A stretch of 64,000 bases of DNA from Polynucleobacter sphagniphilus (GCF_001953355.1 NZ_MPIY01000003.1:186001-250000), one strand, 5' to 3'. Positions 1 through 8,560 are shown, numbered from the stretch's first letter. Notes: generated from the sequence alone by a model not told the origin. Made by a program: numbers and translations.

Positions 1-406
1 ATCCACCAAAAGGGGTGCCTTCAAACATTTCGGGGTTGTAATAAAACTCGCCGCCTTCCCAGAGTCTTCCGCCTAAAAAAGCAGTTGCACTCCATGTGAA
101 GCTGTCATTGCCACTACCTTCGGTCTTATTTAAGAGGCTATTTTGGCCATAGTAGGGTGAGTTGAAGTTATTTTTCTGCCCAATGATGTAGGTTGACTGC
201 GCATGAATGCTCCATTGCTCAGGTGGATCATCGACTGGATTGAATTGGGCTAATACAGTTGGGCTGGAGCGAACTGGTGCTTCAGCCAAGAGCGTTAGTG
301 GATTGACCTGATTGGATTGCGAGTGAACCAAGGTGGGTGCAAGTAAAGACAAAGTCATGCCGATCGACTGCAGTCTTATGTTGCCTAGGATTCGACGCGC
401 CAACAT
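1..406 (-). CDS. Carbohydrate-selective porin (OprB-like), 5' part only
   Basis: The first 135 codons of a gene that runs off the left edge. The start is the ATG at 406-404, giving an N-terminus MLARRILGN followed by a hydrophobic stretch (about residues 15-28) that fits a Sec signal peptide ending near VHS. Residues about 105-135 read SFTWSATAFLGGRLWEGGEF and then a YNPEM segment, which is the recognisable N-terminal strand region of OprB-type outer-membrane carbohydrate porins. The substrate cannot be told from this part. The gene is preceded by a Fur-type palindrome (428-479), so iron regulation is likely. The C-terminal barrel is outside the window, so integrity is unknown. Confidence 0.75.
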   Translation of the reverse strand, partial: MLARRILGNIRLQSIGMTLSLLAPTLVHSQSNQVNPLTLLAEAPVRSSPTVLAQFNPVDDPPEQWSIHAQSTYIIGQKNNFNSPYYGQNSLLNKTEGSGNDSFTWSATAFLGGRLWEGGEFYYNPEMFEGTPFGG

Positions 407-427
407 CACTCTGACAAAGCCTTAATC

Positions 428-479
428 TAAATGAGAATGATTACTATTATACGTACTAAATAGTAATCATTCTCATTTA
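428..479. promoter_or_regulatory. Fur-type operator, large perfect palindrome
   Basis: Two perfect 21-base inverted arms (428-448 and 459-479) separated by 10 bases. Each arm contains AATGAGAATGATTACTATT, close to the Fur-box pattern of GATAAT-like hexamers. It lies 22 bases upstream of the porin start and about 100 bases upstream of the divergent small ORF, so it could control both. Assignment to Fur rests on the motif only. Confidence 0.6.
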
Positions 480-582
480 AATACAGAATTCACCGGGTAT
501 TTACGAGAAAAGGGCTATTAAACCCCTGATATCGAATCTTATTAGGGTTATACTCTAGGTACTAACCCTTAAGGAGATTCAA

Positions 583-690
583 ATGACTCAGTTATTGAAT
601 ATGTTTAACCAGATTTTTTCTGACAGCAAAGTAGCCAAGGCGAAACAAGCGCGTCATTATGATTTTGATGGCGCATATCGCGGCATGTAA
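583..690 (+). CDS. Small 35-residue protein, unrecognised
   Basis: A complete short ORF, ATG at 583 to TAA at 688-690, with an AAGGAG ribosome binding site at 571-576 spaced six bases before the start, and a textbook terminator 20 bases after the stop. The product (starts MTQLLNMFNQIFSD, ends HYDFDGAYRGM) has an amphipathic N-terminal half, a basic middle and an aromatic tail. No signal peptide or membrane segment is evident and I do not recognise a family. A TATACT -10-like hexamer lies at 549-554 inside an AGGGTTA/TAACCCT inverted repeat (544-569). Good translation and termination signals argue that it is a real gene. Confidence 0.55.
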   Translation: MTQLLNMFNQIFSDSKVAKAKQARHYDFDGAYRGM

Positions 691-710
691 TCCGTAACAC
701 GGCTTTAAAA

Positions 711-740
711 AAAGAACCGCCTTCGGGCGGTTTTTCTTTG
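711..740 (+). terminator. Intrinsic terminator of the 35-residue ORF
   Basis: Stem CCGCC (717-721), loop TTCG, GGCGG (726-730), flanked by an A-run and followed by TTTTTCTTT. Strong rho-independent terminator. Confidence 0.85.
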
Positions 741-882
741 CCCACTTTTAGGGGGGCATTTAGGGTAAGCACGAGTTGGTAGGGTGAAATATCCAGGCTC
801 AAAGCTATTACTATCGATCTTTATTAGTGCTTGATAGCATCTGCACTCAAGGGTTATCACTAGTAATGCAATTAATCAATTC

Positions 883-896
883 TTGATGTCTATCAA
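883..896. promoter_or_regulatory. FNR-type binding site
   Basis: TTGAT GTCT ATCAA, an exact match to the FNR/ANR half-site palindrome TTGAT-N4-ATCAA. It is centred about 98 bases upstream of the OxlT-like transporter start. An activator position of -41.5 would put the transcription start near 931. Which Crp/Fnr family protein binds it is not known from this window. Confidence 0.5.
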
Positions 897-987
897 GATG
901 TTAATCGCCAGAATATTCAAAAATCACGCATGCCATTTTTATGGCGATCAATGAATATAAAAGAAGAAATTGAGGAGACACCAAATC

Positions 988-2238
988 GTGACTAAACCTT
1001 GGCATAACCGTTGGATGCAATTGATTTTCGGAATCATTTGTATGGGCTTGGTTGCTAACTTGCAATATGCGTGGACATTGTTTGTAAACCCGATTCAAGT
1101 GAAAACTGGCTGGGCTTTATCGGCCATTCAACTTTCTTTCTCCATTTTTATTGTGGTGGAAACTTGGTTGGTGCCCGTTGAAGGTTGGATGGTTGATAAG
1201 TTTGGCCCACGCTTCGTGATTTTGATTGGTGCTGTATTTGCAGCAGCGGGTTGGGTTATTGATAGCTATGCCACTTCTATTGAAATGCTCTATGTGGCCG
1301 CAGTGATTGCTGGTATTGGCGCAGGCTGCGTTTACGGCACTTGCGTTGGTAATGCCTTGAAGTGGTTCCCAGATAAGCGTGGCTTGGCTGCCGGCCTCAC
1401 GGCTGCAGGCTTTGGTGCAGGCGCTGCCATTACCGTGATTCCAATTGGCAATATGATTTTGAGTGCTGGCTACGAGCAGGCTTTCTTATTCTTTGGGCTT
1501 GCACAAGGCGGTTTAATTTTCTTGTTGGCTTTATTGATGGTCAAACCAACCCCTCCAGTAGGGGTGCAGGCTGCTCCGCGGATTGTTACAACTAAGGTGG
1601 ATTACACATCGGGTCAGATGATTCGCAAACCTTTGTTCTGGTTGATCTACGTGATTTTTGTAGTGGTAGCTGCTGGCGGCTTGATGGTGACTGCGCAAAT
1701 TGGCCCAATTGCTAAAGACTACGGCTTAGCTACTCTGCCAATGTCTTTCTTTGGCGCAACTTTGCCCCTCCTAACAATGACTCTGTCTATTGATAACCTA
1801 TGTAATGGCTTTACTCGTCCATTGTGCGGCTTTATTTCTGATCGCTTCGGTCGTGAAAACACCATGTTCTTTGTATTTGCCGGCGAAGGTCTAGCCATGT
1901 TGGGATTAATGCACTTTGGCCGTGACCCAATTGCCTTCATGACTTTTGCGGCACTCATTTTCTTGTTCTGGGGTGAGATTTTCTCGATCTTCCCAGCAAT
2001 CTGCGCTGATACATTTGGGGTCAAAAATGCCGCAAGTAATGCGGGCACCTTGTATACCGCCAAGGGTACAGCATCATTGTTAGTGCCGCTAGCCTCGGTA
2101 CTGTCGGCTGGTGGTAACTGGAGCTTTGTGCTGGTTGCTGGCGCCATTGTGACCGTGACCGCGGCATTTAGCGCTAAATTTATCTTGGCACCGTATCGTA
2201 AGCGTTTTATTGAAAGCGCTAACCGAAACGTTGCTTAA
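988..2238 (+). CDS. MFS transporter, OFA family (OxlT-like oxalate/formate antiporter)
   Basis: A 416-residue 12-helix major facilitator protein of the inner membrane. Diagnostic similarity to OxlT is seen in the first helix (NLQYAWTLFVNPI), in the loop VDKFGPRF, in helix 5 (NALKWFPDKRGLAAGLTAAGFG) and in the late motif IFPAICADTFG. OFA members exchange small carboxylates such as oxalate, formate or lactate; the exact substrate is inferred only. I choose the GTG at 988, because AGGAGA at 973-978 sits nine bases before it; a TTG at 970 in the same frame lacks such a site. It stands alone, behind a possible FNR box and ahead of a terminator. Confidence 0.8.
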   Translation: MTKPWHNRWMQLIFGIICMGLVANLQYAWTLFVNPIQVKTGWALSAIQLSFSIFIVVETWLVPVEGWMVDKFGPRFVILIGAVFAAAGWVIDSYATSIEMLYVAAVIAGIGAGCVYGTCVGNALKWFPDKRGLAAGLTAAGFGAGAAITVIPIGNMILSAGYEQAFLFFGLAQGGLIFLLALLMVKPTPPVGVQAAPRIVTTKVDYTSGQMIRKPLFWLIYVIFVVVAAGGLMVTAQIGPIAKDYGLATLPMSFFGATLPLLTMTLSIDNLCNGFTRPLCGFISDRFGRENTMFFVFAGEGLAMLGLMHFGRDPIAFMTFAALIFLFWGEIFSIFPAICADTFGVKNAASNAGTLYTAKGTASLLVPLASVLSAGGNWSFVLVAGAIVTVTAAFSAKFILAPYRKRFIESANRNVA

Positions 2239-2256
2239 GCAAGGCGCATAAGCAAG

Positions 2257-2285
2257 CAAAAGGGGTCCTTGGACCCCTTTTTCTA
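2257..2285 (+). terminator. Intrinsic terminator after the OxlT-like gene
   Basis: AAGGGGTCC / GGACCCCTT stem with a two-base loop, followed by TTTTCT. Confidence 0.85.
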
Positions 2286-2325
2286 TTGCAAAGTGACAAG
2301 GCAATTCAGGTAAAATAGCCCCAAT

Positions 2326-2688
2326 ATGAAATTAAGGAATCGCAAACTCATTCACTGGATCGCAGCAGCTTCGATCGTAATGAGTGCGCTCGCGCCAGTG
2401 GTTTCTCAAGCAATTTCCGCTGGGCAGGGCATCTCTATGGAGATTTGTTCTGTTGATGGCACAAAGATGATTCAGTTGCAGCAGGATGGCTCCCCGCAAA
2501 TGGATCAACATAGCCAGACTTGCCCCTACTGCATTACACATGCGAGCATTCCACCGGCATTTAATACCAATCTGAAATTTGCAGCACCGCATTCATTTGC
2601 CTTGCTTCCCCTGCTTTACTATCAATCTCCTCAACCACTCTTTACTTGGTTCACGCCGCCTTCGGCAGCGCCACCAGCAAGCACCTAA
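2326..2688 (+). CDS. DUF2946 family protein
   Basis: A 120-residue secreted or membrane-anchored protein. The N-terminus KLIHWIAAASIVMSALAPVVSQAIS is signal-like. The centre carries the family's CPYC motif (TCPYCITHASIPP) followed by a second hydrophobic stretch (FALLPLLYY) and a Pro-rich tail. DUF2946 genes commonly neighbour copper import and cupro-protein genes in proteobacteria. Here the neighbours are a Cys-rich outer-membrane protein, a TlpA-like thiol protein and a PCu(A)C chaperone, so a role in copper handling is inferred. No enzymatic activity is suggested by the sequence. Confidence 0.75.
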   Translation: MKLRNRKLIHWIAAASIVMSALAPVVSQAISAGQGISMEICSVDGTKMIQLQQDGSPQMDQHSQTCPYCITHASIPPAFNTNLKFAAPHSFALLPLLYYQSPQPLFTWFTPPSAAPPAST

Positions 2689-2759
2689 TCAATCGCTATT
2701 AGGGCATAGCCTCGCTATGTATTTGGCAAGTAATTGCCGCTGTTTTGTTGGATCTACAA

Positions 2760-3803
2760 ATGAAATTGAATAAATTAGCCTTAGCCGCAGCTTTGGCGCT
2801 GCCAGCATCTTCAGTCTTGGCTTGTGCCAGTTGTGGGTGTAGTTTGAATACCGATATCGGAACACAAGGTATGGGTATGTCGGGTGGATGGACTTTAGAT
2901 GTGCGTTATGACACCTTAAATCAAAATAAACTGTGGGCTGGCACCAAAAGCATTTCTCAGAATGGTGTTAACGCTGCTAGTCCGAGTGCTGAGGTGGAAA
3001 ACTTTACCCAAAATAATTACCTCACAGCATCCTTAGATTACAACGATGGTGAAAAGTGGGGCGTAACAACGATATTGCCCTACATCATGAGAACCCACAG
3101 CACTTTTGGATCTGATGATGGTATTTCAGGCCCTACTAACGCTAGTAATCCCTCATCTAATGCTTACTTGTCTCAAGCCTCAGGTATTGGCGATATGAAA
3201 ATTATTGGCCGTTATTTTGGATTTGCCGAAGAGAAAGATTGGGGTTTCCAGTTTGGTGTGAAGTTACCAACCGGTAATAACTCGCAAACGGTAGTCAATA
3301 ACGGCGGATCACTGCAAGGTGTTGATCCAGGGCTGCAATTGGGTACTGGATCAACCGATGTGATTATTGGCGCTTATAAATTTGGCTTCATACCCGCGAC
3401 AGAAGATTGGGGGTACTTCGCCAATATTCAATATCAAGCTACCGTCAAGCCGACAGATGTTCCCGTCACAATTGCCACACTCAATGCGCAGAATGGTGTG
3501 GGCTCCTCTTATCGCCCGGGTAATGCTGCCAACTTAAATCTGGGTGTGAACTACCAAGGTTTTGAAAAGTTGGTACCAACCCTGCAGTTGAATATGCTTA
3601 ATAAGAAAGTAGATAGTGGAACAGCAGCCGATACCTTGTCTACGGGGGGCGTATTGGCTTACATCACTCCAGGTGCTCTGTATAACGTGACAGATACAAC
3701 GCAGTTATATGTGAACGTGCAACTACCTATTTATCAAAATGTAAATGGTTTTCAGTTGGTACCTAGCTTTGTTGCGTCAGTAGGTATGAGGGTGCATTTC
3801 TAG
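2760..3803 (+). CDS. Putative outer-membrane beta-barrel protein with N-terminal Cys cluster
   Basis: 347 residues from the ATG at 2760, chosen because MKLNKLALAAALALPASSVLA is a clean signal peptide; a TTG at 2745 would only add five residues ahead of it. The mature N-terminus reads CASCGCSLNTD, three cysteines in six residues, suggesting metal binding or lipidation. The remainder has alternating hydrophobic/Gly-Asn-rich strands and ends in VGMRVHF, with the terminal Phe typical of outer-membrane barrels. It looks like a transporter or porin for the copper module, but I recognise no precise family. No convincing ribosome binding site precedes the start. It converges on the TlpA-like gene with a three-base gap. 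Confidence 0.6.
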   Translation: MKLNKLALAAALALPASSVLACASCGCSLNTDIGTQGMGMSGGWTLDVRYDTLNQNKLWAGTKSISQNGVNAASPSAEVENFTQNNYLTASLDYNDGEKWGVTTILPYIMRTHSTFGSDDGISGPTNASNPSSNAYLSQASGIGDMKIIGRYFGFAEEKDWGFQFGVKLPTGNNSQTVVNNGGSLQGVDPGLQLGTGSTDVIIGAYKFGFIPATEDWGYFANIQYQATVKPTDVPVTIATLNAQNGVGSSYRPGNAANLNLGVNYQGFEKLVPTLQLNMLNKKVDSGTAADTLSTGGVLAYITPGALYNVTDTTQLYVNVQLPIYQNVNGFQLVPSFVASVGMRVHF

Positions 3804-3806
3804 GGC

Positions 3807-4307
3807 TTACTTGGAGAGTAATGGTGTAACGACTTCATCAAGGACTTTGTTGTCTAAAGTGGGGTCACCAGTTAAACCATTCTTTCTGAGAAAGCCTTGT
3901 TTATCGATCACGAAGGTGCTCGGGATGCGCCAGATTCTGCCGTAGCCCGAGTAATTCATTTGTTTTTTCTCCGCAAAGAGGAAGTTGTAGCCATGCATCA
4001 TATGCTTGGCTTGCTCTAATTCAGAGGGTTTGTCCATGCTAATTGCAAGCACCTCTAATCCTTTGGATTTATTTTTTTCAAGGTAAGCTTCCATGAGTGG
4101 CATTTCTTCTTGGCAGGGCTCACACCAACTTGCCCAAAAGTGCACCAAAACCACTTTACCTTTATTGGCTTCAAGCGAGAAGGGCTTGCCATTCATGAGC
4201 GTACCTTCTATATTGGGTGCAGCTTGCCCAACTTGCAGTTCTGCAAATGCCTTGCTACAGCAGCAGGCTAAGAGCAAGAGAAAAAGAATGGCGCGGTATT
4301 TAGGCAT
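3807..4307 (-). CDS. TlpA/ResA-like thiol-disulfide reductase
   Basis: A 166-residue periplasmic thioredoxin-fold protein. I use the ATG at 4307, since MPKYRAILFLLLLACCCSKAFA is a signal peptide or membrane anchor, whereas the open frame to 4553 adds sequence without family likeness. The active site is HFWASWCEPCQEEMP (CEPC), and the cis-Pro loop is RIPSTFVIDKQG. TlpA/ResA proteins keep cysteines reduced in apo-cytochromes or copper-binding sites. Lying between the Cys-rich outer-membrane protein and PCu(A)C, this one probably keeps a copper chaperone or oxidase Cu site reduced (inference). Confidence 0.85.
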   Translation of the reverse strand: MPKYRAILFLLLLACCCSKAFAELQVGQAAPNIEGTLMNGKPFSLEANKGKVVLVHFWASWCEPCQEEMPLMEAYLEKNKSKGLEVLAISMDKPSELEQAKHMMHGYNFLFAEKKQMNYSGYGRIWRIPSTFVIDKQGFLRKNGLTGDPTLDNKVLDEVVTPLLSK

Positions 4308-4349
4308 TACAAGTAGTATTTCATTAATTTCAAACACAAGGGAATGGTA

Positions 4350-4832
4350 ATGATAAAGAAAAATTGGATGGGCACTATGAGTCGCCTCATTTTGTGCGTA
4401 GCAGCTGGAGTAAGCCTGAGCGGAGGAGCCCATGCTCAGGATGCTAAAGCGGGCAATATTCAAATTACCAATGCTTATACACGCGCAACCGTTCCCGGTC
4501 AGCAGGTAGCGGGTGGATTTATGAAGATTGAAAATGCCGGCGCAGCTGATCAATTACTTTCAGTAAGCTCACCAGTTGCTGGTGAGGTTCAACTGCATGA
4601 AATGGCGATGGATGGCACAGTGATGAAAATGCGTCAGGTTAAAGATATTGCAGTGCCTGCCAATGGTTCGGTTGAGCTAAAGCCAGGTGGTTTGCATTTA
4701 ATGTTTATGAACATTAAAGCCCCACTTTCTGCAGGTGAAACAGTTCCAGTCAAACTCAAGTTTGCTAAAGCGGGTGAAGTGGAATTGAAAATGCCCGTCA
4801 ATGCCATGGGCGGTAGCATGCATATGCATTGA
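4350..4832 (+). CDS. PCu(A)C family periplasmic copper chaperone
   Basis: 160 residues with a signal peptide (RLILCVAAGVSLSGGAHA). The copper-binding signature is present: LHEMAMDG, then MKMRQV, then GGLHLMFMN, i.e. the conserved His and Met ligands of PCu(A)C proteins, which deliver Cu(I) to the CuA site of cytochrome oxidase. The C-terminus GGSMHMH adds a second Met/His cluster. Of two in-frame ATGs, 4350 is preferred because AAGGG (4338-4342) is seven bases upstream. It is divergent from the TlpA-like gene by 42 bases, so a shared regulatory region is likely. The aa3 oxidase that would use the copper is encoded at 47-56 kb. Confidence 0.88.
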   Translation: MIKKNWMGTMSRLILCVAAGVSLSGGAHAQDAKAGNIQITNAYTRATVPGQQVAGGFMKIENAGAADQLLSVSSPVAGEVQLHEMAMDGTVMKMRQVKDIAVPANGSVELKPGGLHLMFMNIKAPLSAGETVPVKLKFAKAGEVELKMPVNAMGGSMHMH

Positions 4833-4860
4833 TTCTCAAATGAAGAATGCTTGAAATTCA

Positions 4861-4888
4861 AAGCCCCTCCAATGAGGGGCTTTCTTTT
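4861..4888 (+). terminator. Bidirectional terminator
   Basis: AAGCCCCTC / GAGGGGCTT stem (4861-4869, 4874-4882) with T-rich flank TCTTTT. It lies between the convergent PCu(A)C and dehydrogenase genes and could serve both. Confidence 0.8.
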
Positions 4889-4893
4889 GCTAC

Positions 4894-7881
4894 TTAGGCT
4901 AAATGCATCTCCAAGATTTGCGCAAGATGTAAAGCTTGTCTTGAGGCGCCATCTTTAATTTGATGTCTACAGCTCGAGCCATCTGCAACTAGTAAGGCGT
5001 CCGGCGCCTTTTCAATGGCGGGCAGTAATTGCAGTCCCGCCATTTGCATCGACACATCCATGTGTTCACTCTCATAACCAAAACTTCCTGCCATTCCACA
5101 GCAAGATGTTTCTATGAGTTCGGGCTTGGCATTCGGAATCAGTTTGAGTAAATCCATCATGGGTTTGACAACATCAAATGACTTTTGATGGCAGTGGCCA
5201 TGGATCAGAATGGGTTTGTTTGCAGGTTTGAGGTTTGGATTAAAGCGACCCGCTTTATTTTCTTGAGCCAGGAACTCTTCAAAGGTAAAGCTATTCTTGG
5301 CTAATAGGGATGCCTTATCACCTAGATCCATCACCAAAAATTCATCACGCAAACTCAAGATGCAAGAAGGTTCTAGCCCAATAATCGGAATTTGTTTATC
5401 GGCGAAGGGGTAAAGCGCATTTACAAGCTCGCGTGCAGATTCTTTAGCGCGATCTATCATGCCAGTTGCTAAATAGGTTCTGCCACAACAAAAATGGCCT
5501 TGTTCTTTTCTAGGGATGTATACGGTGTAGCCCGCTGCTTCTAATACGCGTACTGCCGAGTAAATATTTTCTGATTCAAAGGCACCATTAAAGGTATCGG
5601 CCCAAAGTACGACTGGCTTATTGGCATTGTTAAAGCTATGCAGGTCCACATGACCAAGATTGGATTGCCAAACAGTGTCCGTTCTCCAGGCTGGGAGACT
5701 ACGTTTGGCGCTAATGCCGGTGAACTTTTCTAATACCTGAGCAAGTGCCTGTGAGTGATTGCGCAAATTAAATAAACCAGTCAAAACAGATGATTTAGAA
5801 ATCACATGCAAATAGCTGGGTAAATACCCAATGAGCTTGTCGCGCAGAGTAAAACCATGTTTGCTTTTGTAATGGCTTAAAAACTCAATTTTCATTTTTG
5901 CCATATCAACGCCAGTGGGGCACTCGCGTTTGCAGCCCTTACAACTAACGCATAAATCCATTACCTCTTTGACGGCATCTCCTGTAAATGCATCAGGACC
6001 GAGTTGATTGCTCAGGGCTAGGCGCAATGTATTGGCGCGACCCCGCGTGACATGTTTTTCATCGCGTGTTACACGGTAACTTGGGCACATCGTACCCGCA
6101 TCAAATTTGCGGCAATGACCATTGTTGTTGCACATCTCCGCGGCTTTAGCAAAACCCTCCGCTGCATCTTTTCCGGTTCCAGGTGCCGAGGTCTCTTCGG
6201 TAACCGCATTATTTTGAACATTCCATGCAGACCAATTGAGATTAGTCTTGAGCGGTGTCACTTTGTAATTGGGTGGAAAGCGAAAGAGGGTGCTGTCATC
6301 CATCTTTGGTGTGTTGACGATCTTTCCAGGATTAAATAGATTACCTGGATCAAAGGCATGTTTGATTTCTTTCAAGGCTTCATTGATCTTGGGCCCAAAT
6401 TGCCACTGAATCCATTCGCCGCGGCAGATACCATCGCCATGCTCGCCACTGAATGCACCTTTATATTTGCGAACCAACTCTGAGGCTTCCTGAGCGATTT
6501 CACGCATCTTGCTAGCGCCATCGCGACGCATATCTAGAATAGGGCGGACATGCAGGGTGCCAACTGAAGCATGGGCGTACCAGGTGCCGCGTGTTTGGTG
6601 TTTGGCAAAGACTTCTGTAAGCGACTGGGTGTATTGCGCTAGGTGCTCTAAGGGAACGGCGCAATCTTCAATAAAGCTGACTGGTTTGCCATCACCTTTG
6701 AGGCTCATCATGATATTCAGGCCAGCCTTGCGCACCTCCCATAGATTCTTCTGGGCGCTGGGGTCTAGCATTTCTACTACTGAGCCAGGTAAGCCCAAAT
6801 CAGCCATGAGCTCACCTAATTCTTTTACTTTTTTCTCCAGAGGAGCTAATTCATCACCTGAGAACTCTACCAGCAAGATGGCTTCTGGTGATTTTCCGCC
6901 CTGATCGATGAGCGCGGTTTCAATCGTTGATTTAAATGCAGGATTACTGCGGGAGAGATCGAGCATAGTGCGATCCACTAACTCAACTGCACTTGGTCCC
7001 AGCTTGACGATATGCTGGGCCGAGTCCATGGCTTTATAAAAACTCGTAAAGTTCACTACACCCAGTGTTTTATGTTTTGGTAGTGGGGCTAGCTGAAGTT
7101 TGAGCTTATTGAAGTAGGCGAGCGTACCCTCGCTACCAACTAGCAAATGGGAGAGATTGACCTTGCCATCATTGGTATAGGGGCGCTCACTTTGATTATT
7201 AAAGATATCGAGGTTATATCCAGCAACCCTGCGCATGACTTTTGGCCACATTGCTTCAATTTCAGCTTGATGCTGTACTGCTAAAGACTGAACAAATTGG
7301 CCCAGCTCCAATGCCTTTCCTTTGGCATCTTGCATTAAGCCAAATTGGGTTAATTGCCCATCTGCCAGCCACGCATCGATTCCTAAGACGTTATGCACCA
7401 TGTTGCCGTAAGCAATCGAGCGGCTGCCGCAAGAGTTATTGCCTGCCATGCCACCAATCGTTGCCTGCCCTGCAGTAGAAACATCTACCGGAAACCAAAT
7501 TTGATGTTTTTTCAATTGGGCATTCAGGGTATCGAGCACCATGCCTGGTTCCACTTCAATGCTTAACTTTTCTAAATCTAGATTTTGACTATTTCTAAAG
7601 TATTTAGAGTTATCTATTACTAGAGCTGCACCAGTCGTTTGACCGCATTGGCTGGTGCCTCCACCTCTCGGCAAAATCGGCACACCCATCTCTCTAGCAA
7701 TTTCAATCGCGGCGGCAATATCTGCAGCGGTTTTGGGGACAAAGACAGCCAAGGGCATCGTTTGATAAATCGATGCATCGGTGGCGTAACGTCCTAAATC
7801 GGCACGGTCAATCATGACCTCACCGCTGGTTTGCTTTTTAAGACGTTCGGCTAAGAAGTGGATTTCACTTGGCTTATTCAT
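4894..7881 (-). CDS. FAD-binding and Fe-S-binding dehydrogenase, YdiJ-like (D-2-hydroxyacid / D-2-hydroxyglutarate type)
   Basis: A 995-residue two-part enzyme, the usual size for YdiJ. The N-terminal half is a VAO/GlcD-type FAD domain (PRGGGTSQCGQTTGAALVI near residues 72-90, and GEHGDGICRGEW near 480). The C-terminal half carries iron-sulfur ligands (CNNNGHCRKFDAGTMCPSYR, then CVSCKGCKRECPTG) and GlpC-like CCG repeats (HFCCGRTYL, HGHCHQKSF, SCCGMAGSFG). Such enzymes oxidise D-lactate or D-2-hydroxyglutarate and pass electrons onward. It is four bases from the GntR regulator gene upstream, so the two form an operon. Substrate is inferred from the family and from the neighbouring glyoxylate-type aminotransferase. 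Confidence 0.85.
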   Translation of the reverse strand: MNKPSEIHFLAERLKKQTSGEVMIDRADLGRYATDASIYQTMPLAVFVPKTAADIAAAIEIAREMGVPILPRGGGTSQCGQTTGAALVIDNSKYFRNSQNLDLEKLSIEVEPGMVLDTLNAQLKKHQIWFPVDVSTAGQATIGGMAGNNSCGSRSIAYGNMVHNVLGIDAWLADGQLTQFGLMQDAKGKALELGQFVQSLAVQHQAEIEAMWPKVMRRVAGYNLDIFNNQSERPYTNDGKVNLSHLLVGSEGTLAYFNKLKLQLAPLPKHKTLGVVNFTSFYKAMDSAQHIVKLGPSAVELVDRTMLDLSRSNPAFKSTIETALIDQGGKSPEAILLVEFSGDELAPLEKKVKELGELMADLGLPGSVVEMLDPSAQKNLWEVRKAGLNIMMSLKGDGKPVSFIEDCAVPLEHLAQYTQSLTEVFAKHQTRGTWYAHASVGTLHVRPILDMRRDGASKMREIAQEASELVRKYKGAFSGEHGDGICRGEWIQWQFGPKINEALKEIKHAFDPGNLFNPGKIVNTPKMDDSTLFRFPPNYKVTPLKTNLNWSAWNVQNNAVTEETSAPGTGKDAAEGFAKAAEMCNNNGHCRKFDAGTMCPSYRVTRDEKHVTRGRANTLRLALSNQLGPDAFTGDAVKEVMDLCVSCKGCKRECPTGVDMAKMKIEFLSHYKSKHGFTLRDKLIGYLPSYLHVISKSSVLTGLFNLRNHSQALAQVLEKFTGISAKRSLPAWRTDTVWQSNLGHVDLHSFNNANKPVVLWADTFNGAFESENIYSAVRVLEAAGYTVYIPRKEQGHFCCGRTYLATGMIDRAKESARELVNALYPFADKQIPIIGLEPSCILSLRDEFLVMDLGDKASLLAKNSFTFEEFLAQENKAGRFNPNLKPANKPILIHGHCHQKSFDVVKPMMDLLKLIPNAKPELIETSCCGMAGSFGYESEHMDVSMQMAGLQLLPAIEKAPDALLVADGSSCRHQIKDGASRQALHLAQILEMHLA

Positions 7882-7885
7882 AGAA

Positions 7886-8560
7886 TTATTTATTTAATGA
7901 TTGAGGTTCTAATAAATTCAAAATGGCATTTTTTTTGTTCTCAAGATGCTGCATCAGGACCTTACGCATTCTTTGGCCATCAGCCGCCTTGAGTGCAGCA
8001 ACCATTTCTTCATGCTCTAAAACAGCTTCATCCCACTTCGCTTGATCTTGGTTTGATCTAAAACGCAGAGCTTGTAGGCGGGCATTGACTTGAGCATAGG
8101 TATTGGCCAGTACTGGATTACCGGCCGCCAAATTAATGTGTTGATGGATTTGAGAGTTGAGTTTGTAGTAGCCCGACAAATCCTTGCGACTGTGGCAAGC
8201 TAGCATTTCATAATGAAGTGCCTCGATTTCACTTAAGGCTTCTTTGCTAATTCTTTTGGCAGCCAATTCACCTGAAAATCCCTCAAGCTCAGCCATCAAC
8301 TCAAAAGAATGCAGTACATCTTCTTTTTTCAGTTGCAGTGCAATAGCGCCGCGATTGTTGATGAGTTCAACCAGGCCATCAGCAGCCAAGCGCCGAATGG
8401 CCTCTCGAATTGGGGTGCGTGAAACCGACAGGGTTTCTGCCAGTGCTCTTTCGTTTAATTTGCTTCCAGGTGCAATCTCACCCTCCACAATCATGGCCTT
8501 GAGCTGCAAGAAGGTTTGTTCATGCAGGTTAGGGGGTGTGCTTATTTCACTCAAAATCAT
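7886..8560 (-). CDS. GntR family regulator, FCD subfamily
   Basis: 224 residues: an N-terminal winged helix (about 10-75, with LNERALAETLSVSRTPIREA, the GntR recognition helix) and a C-terminal all-helical FCD domain (about 85-210) with the His residues of its metal/ligand pocket (HQHINLAAGNP, HEEMVAAL). FCD regulators respond to small carboxylates. It is transcribed with the YdiJ-like dehydrogenase and divergent from the aminotransferase gene, so it probably controls both in response to a hydroxyacid or oxoacid. Candidate operators lie in the shared 153-base gap. Confidence 0.85.
   Translation of the reverse strand: MILSEISTPPNLHEQTFLQLKAMIVEGEIAPGSKLNERALAETLSVSRTPIREAIRRLAADGLVELINNRGAIALQLKKEDVLHSFELMAELEGFSGELAAKRISKEALSEIEALHYEMLACHSRKDLSGYYKLNSQIHQHINLAAGNPVLANTYAQVNARLQALRFRSNQDQAKWDEAVLEHEEMVAALKAADGQRMRKVLMQHLENKKNAILNLLEPQSLNK

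Noticed and set aside
3807..4553. 248-residue form of the TlpA-like protein
   Set aside because: The extra N-terminus overlaps the PCu(A)C gene and has no family likeness; the ATG at 4307 gives a proper signal peptide.
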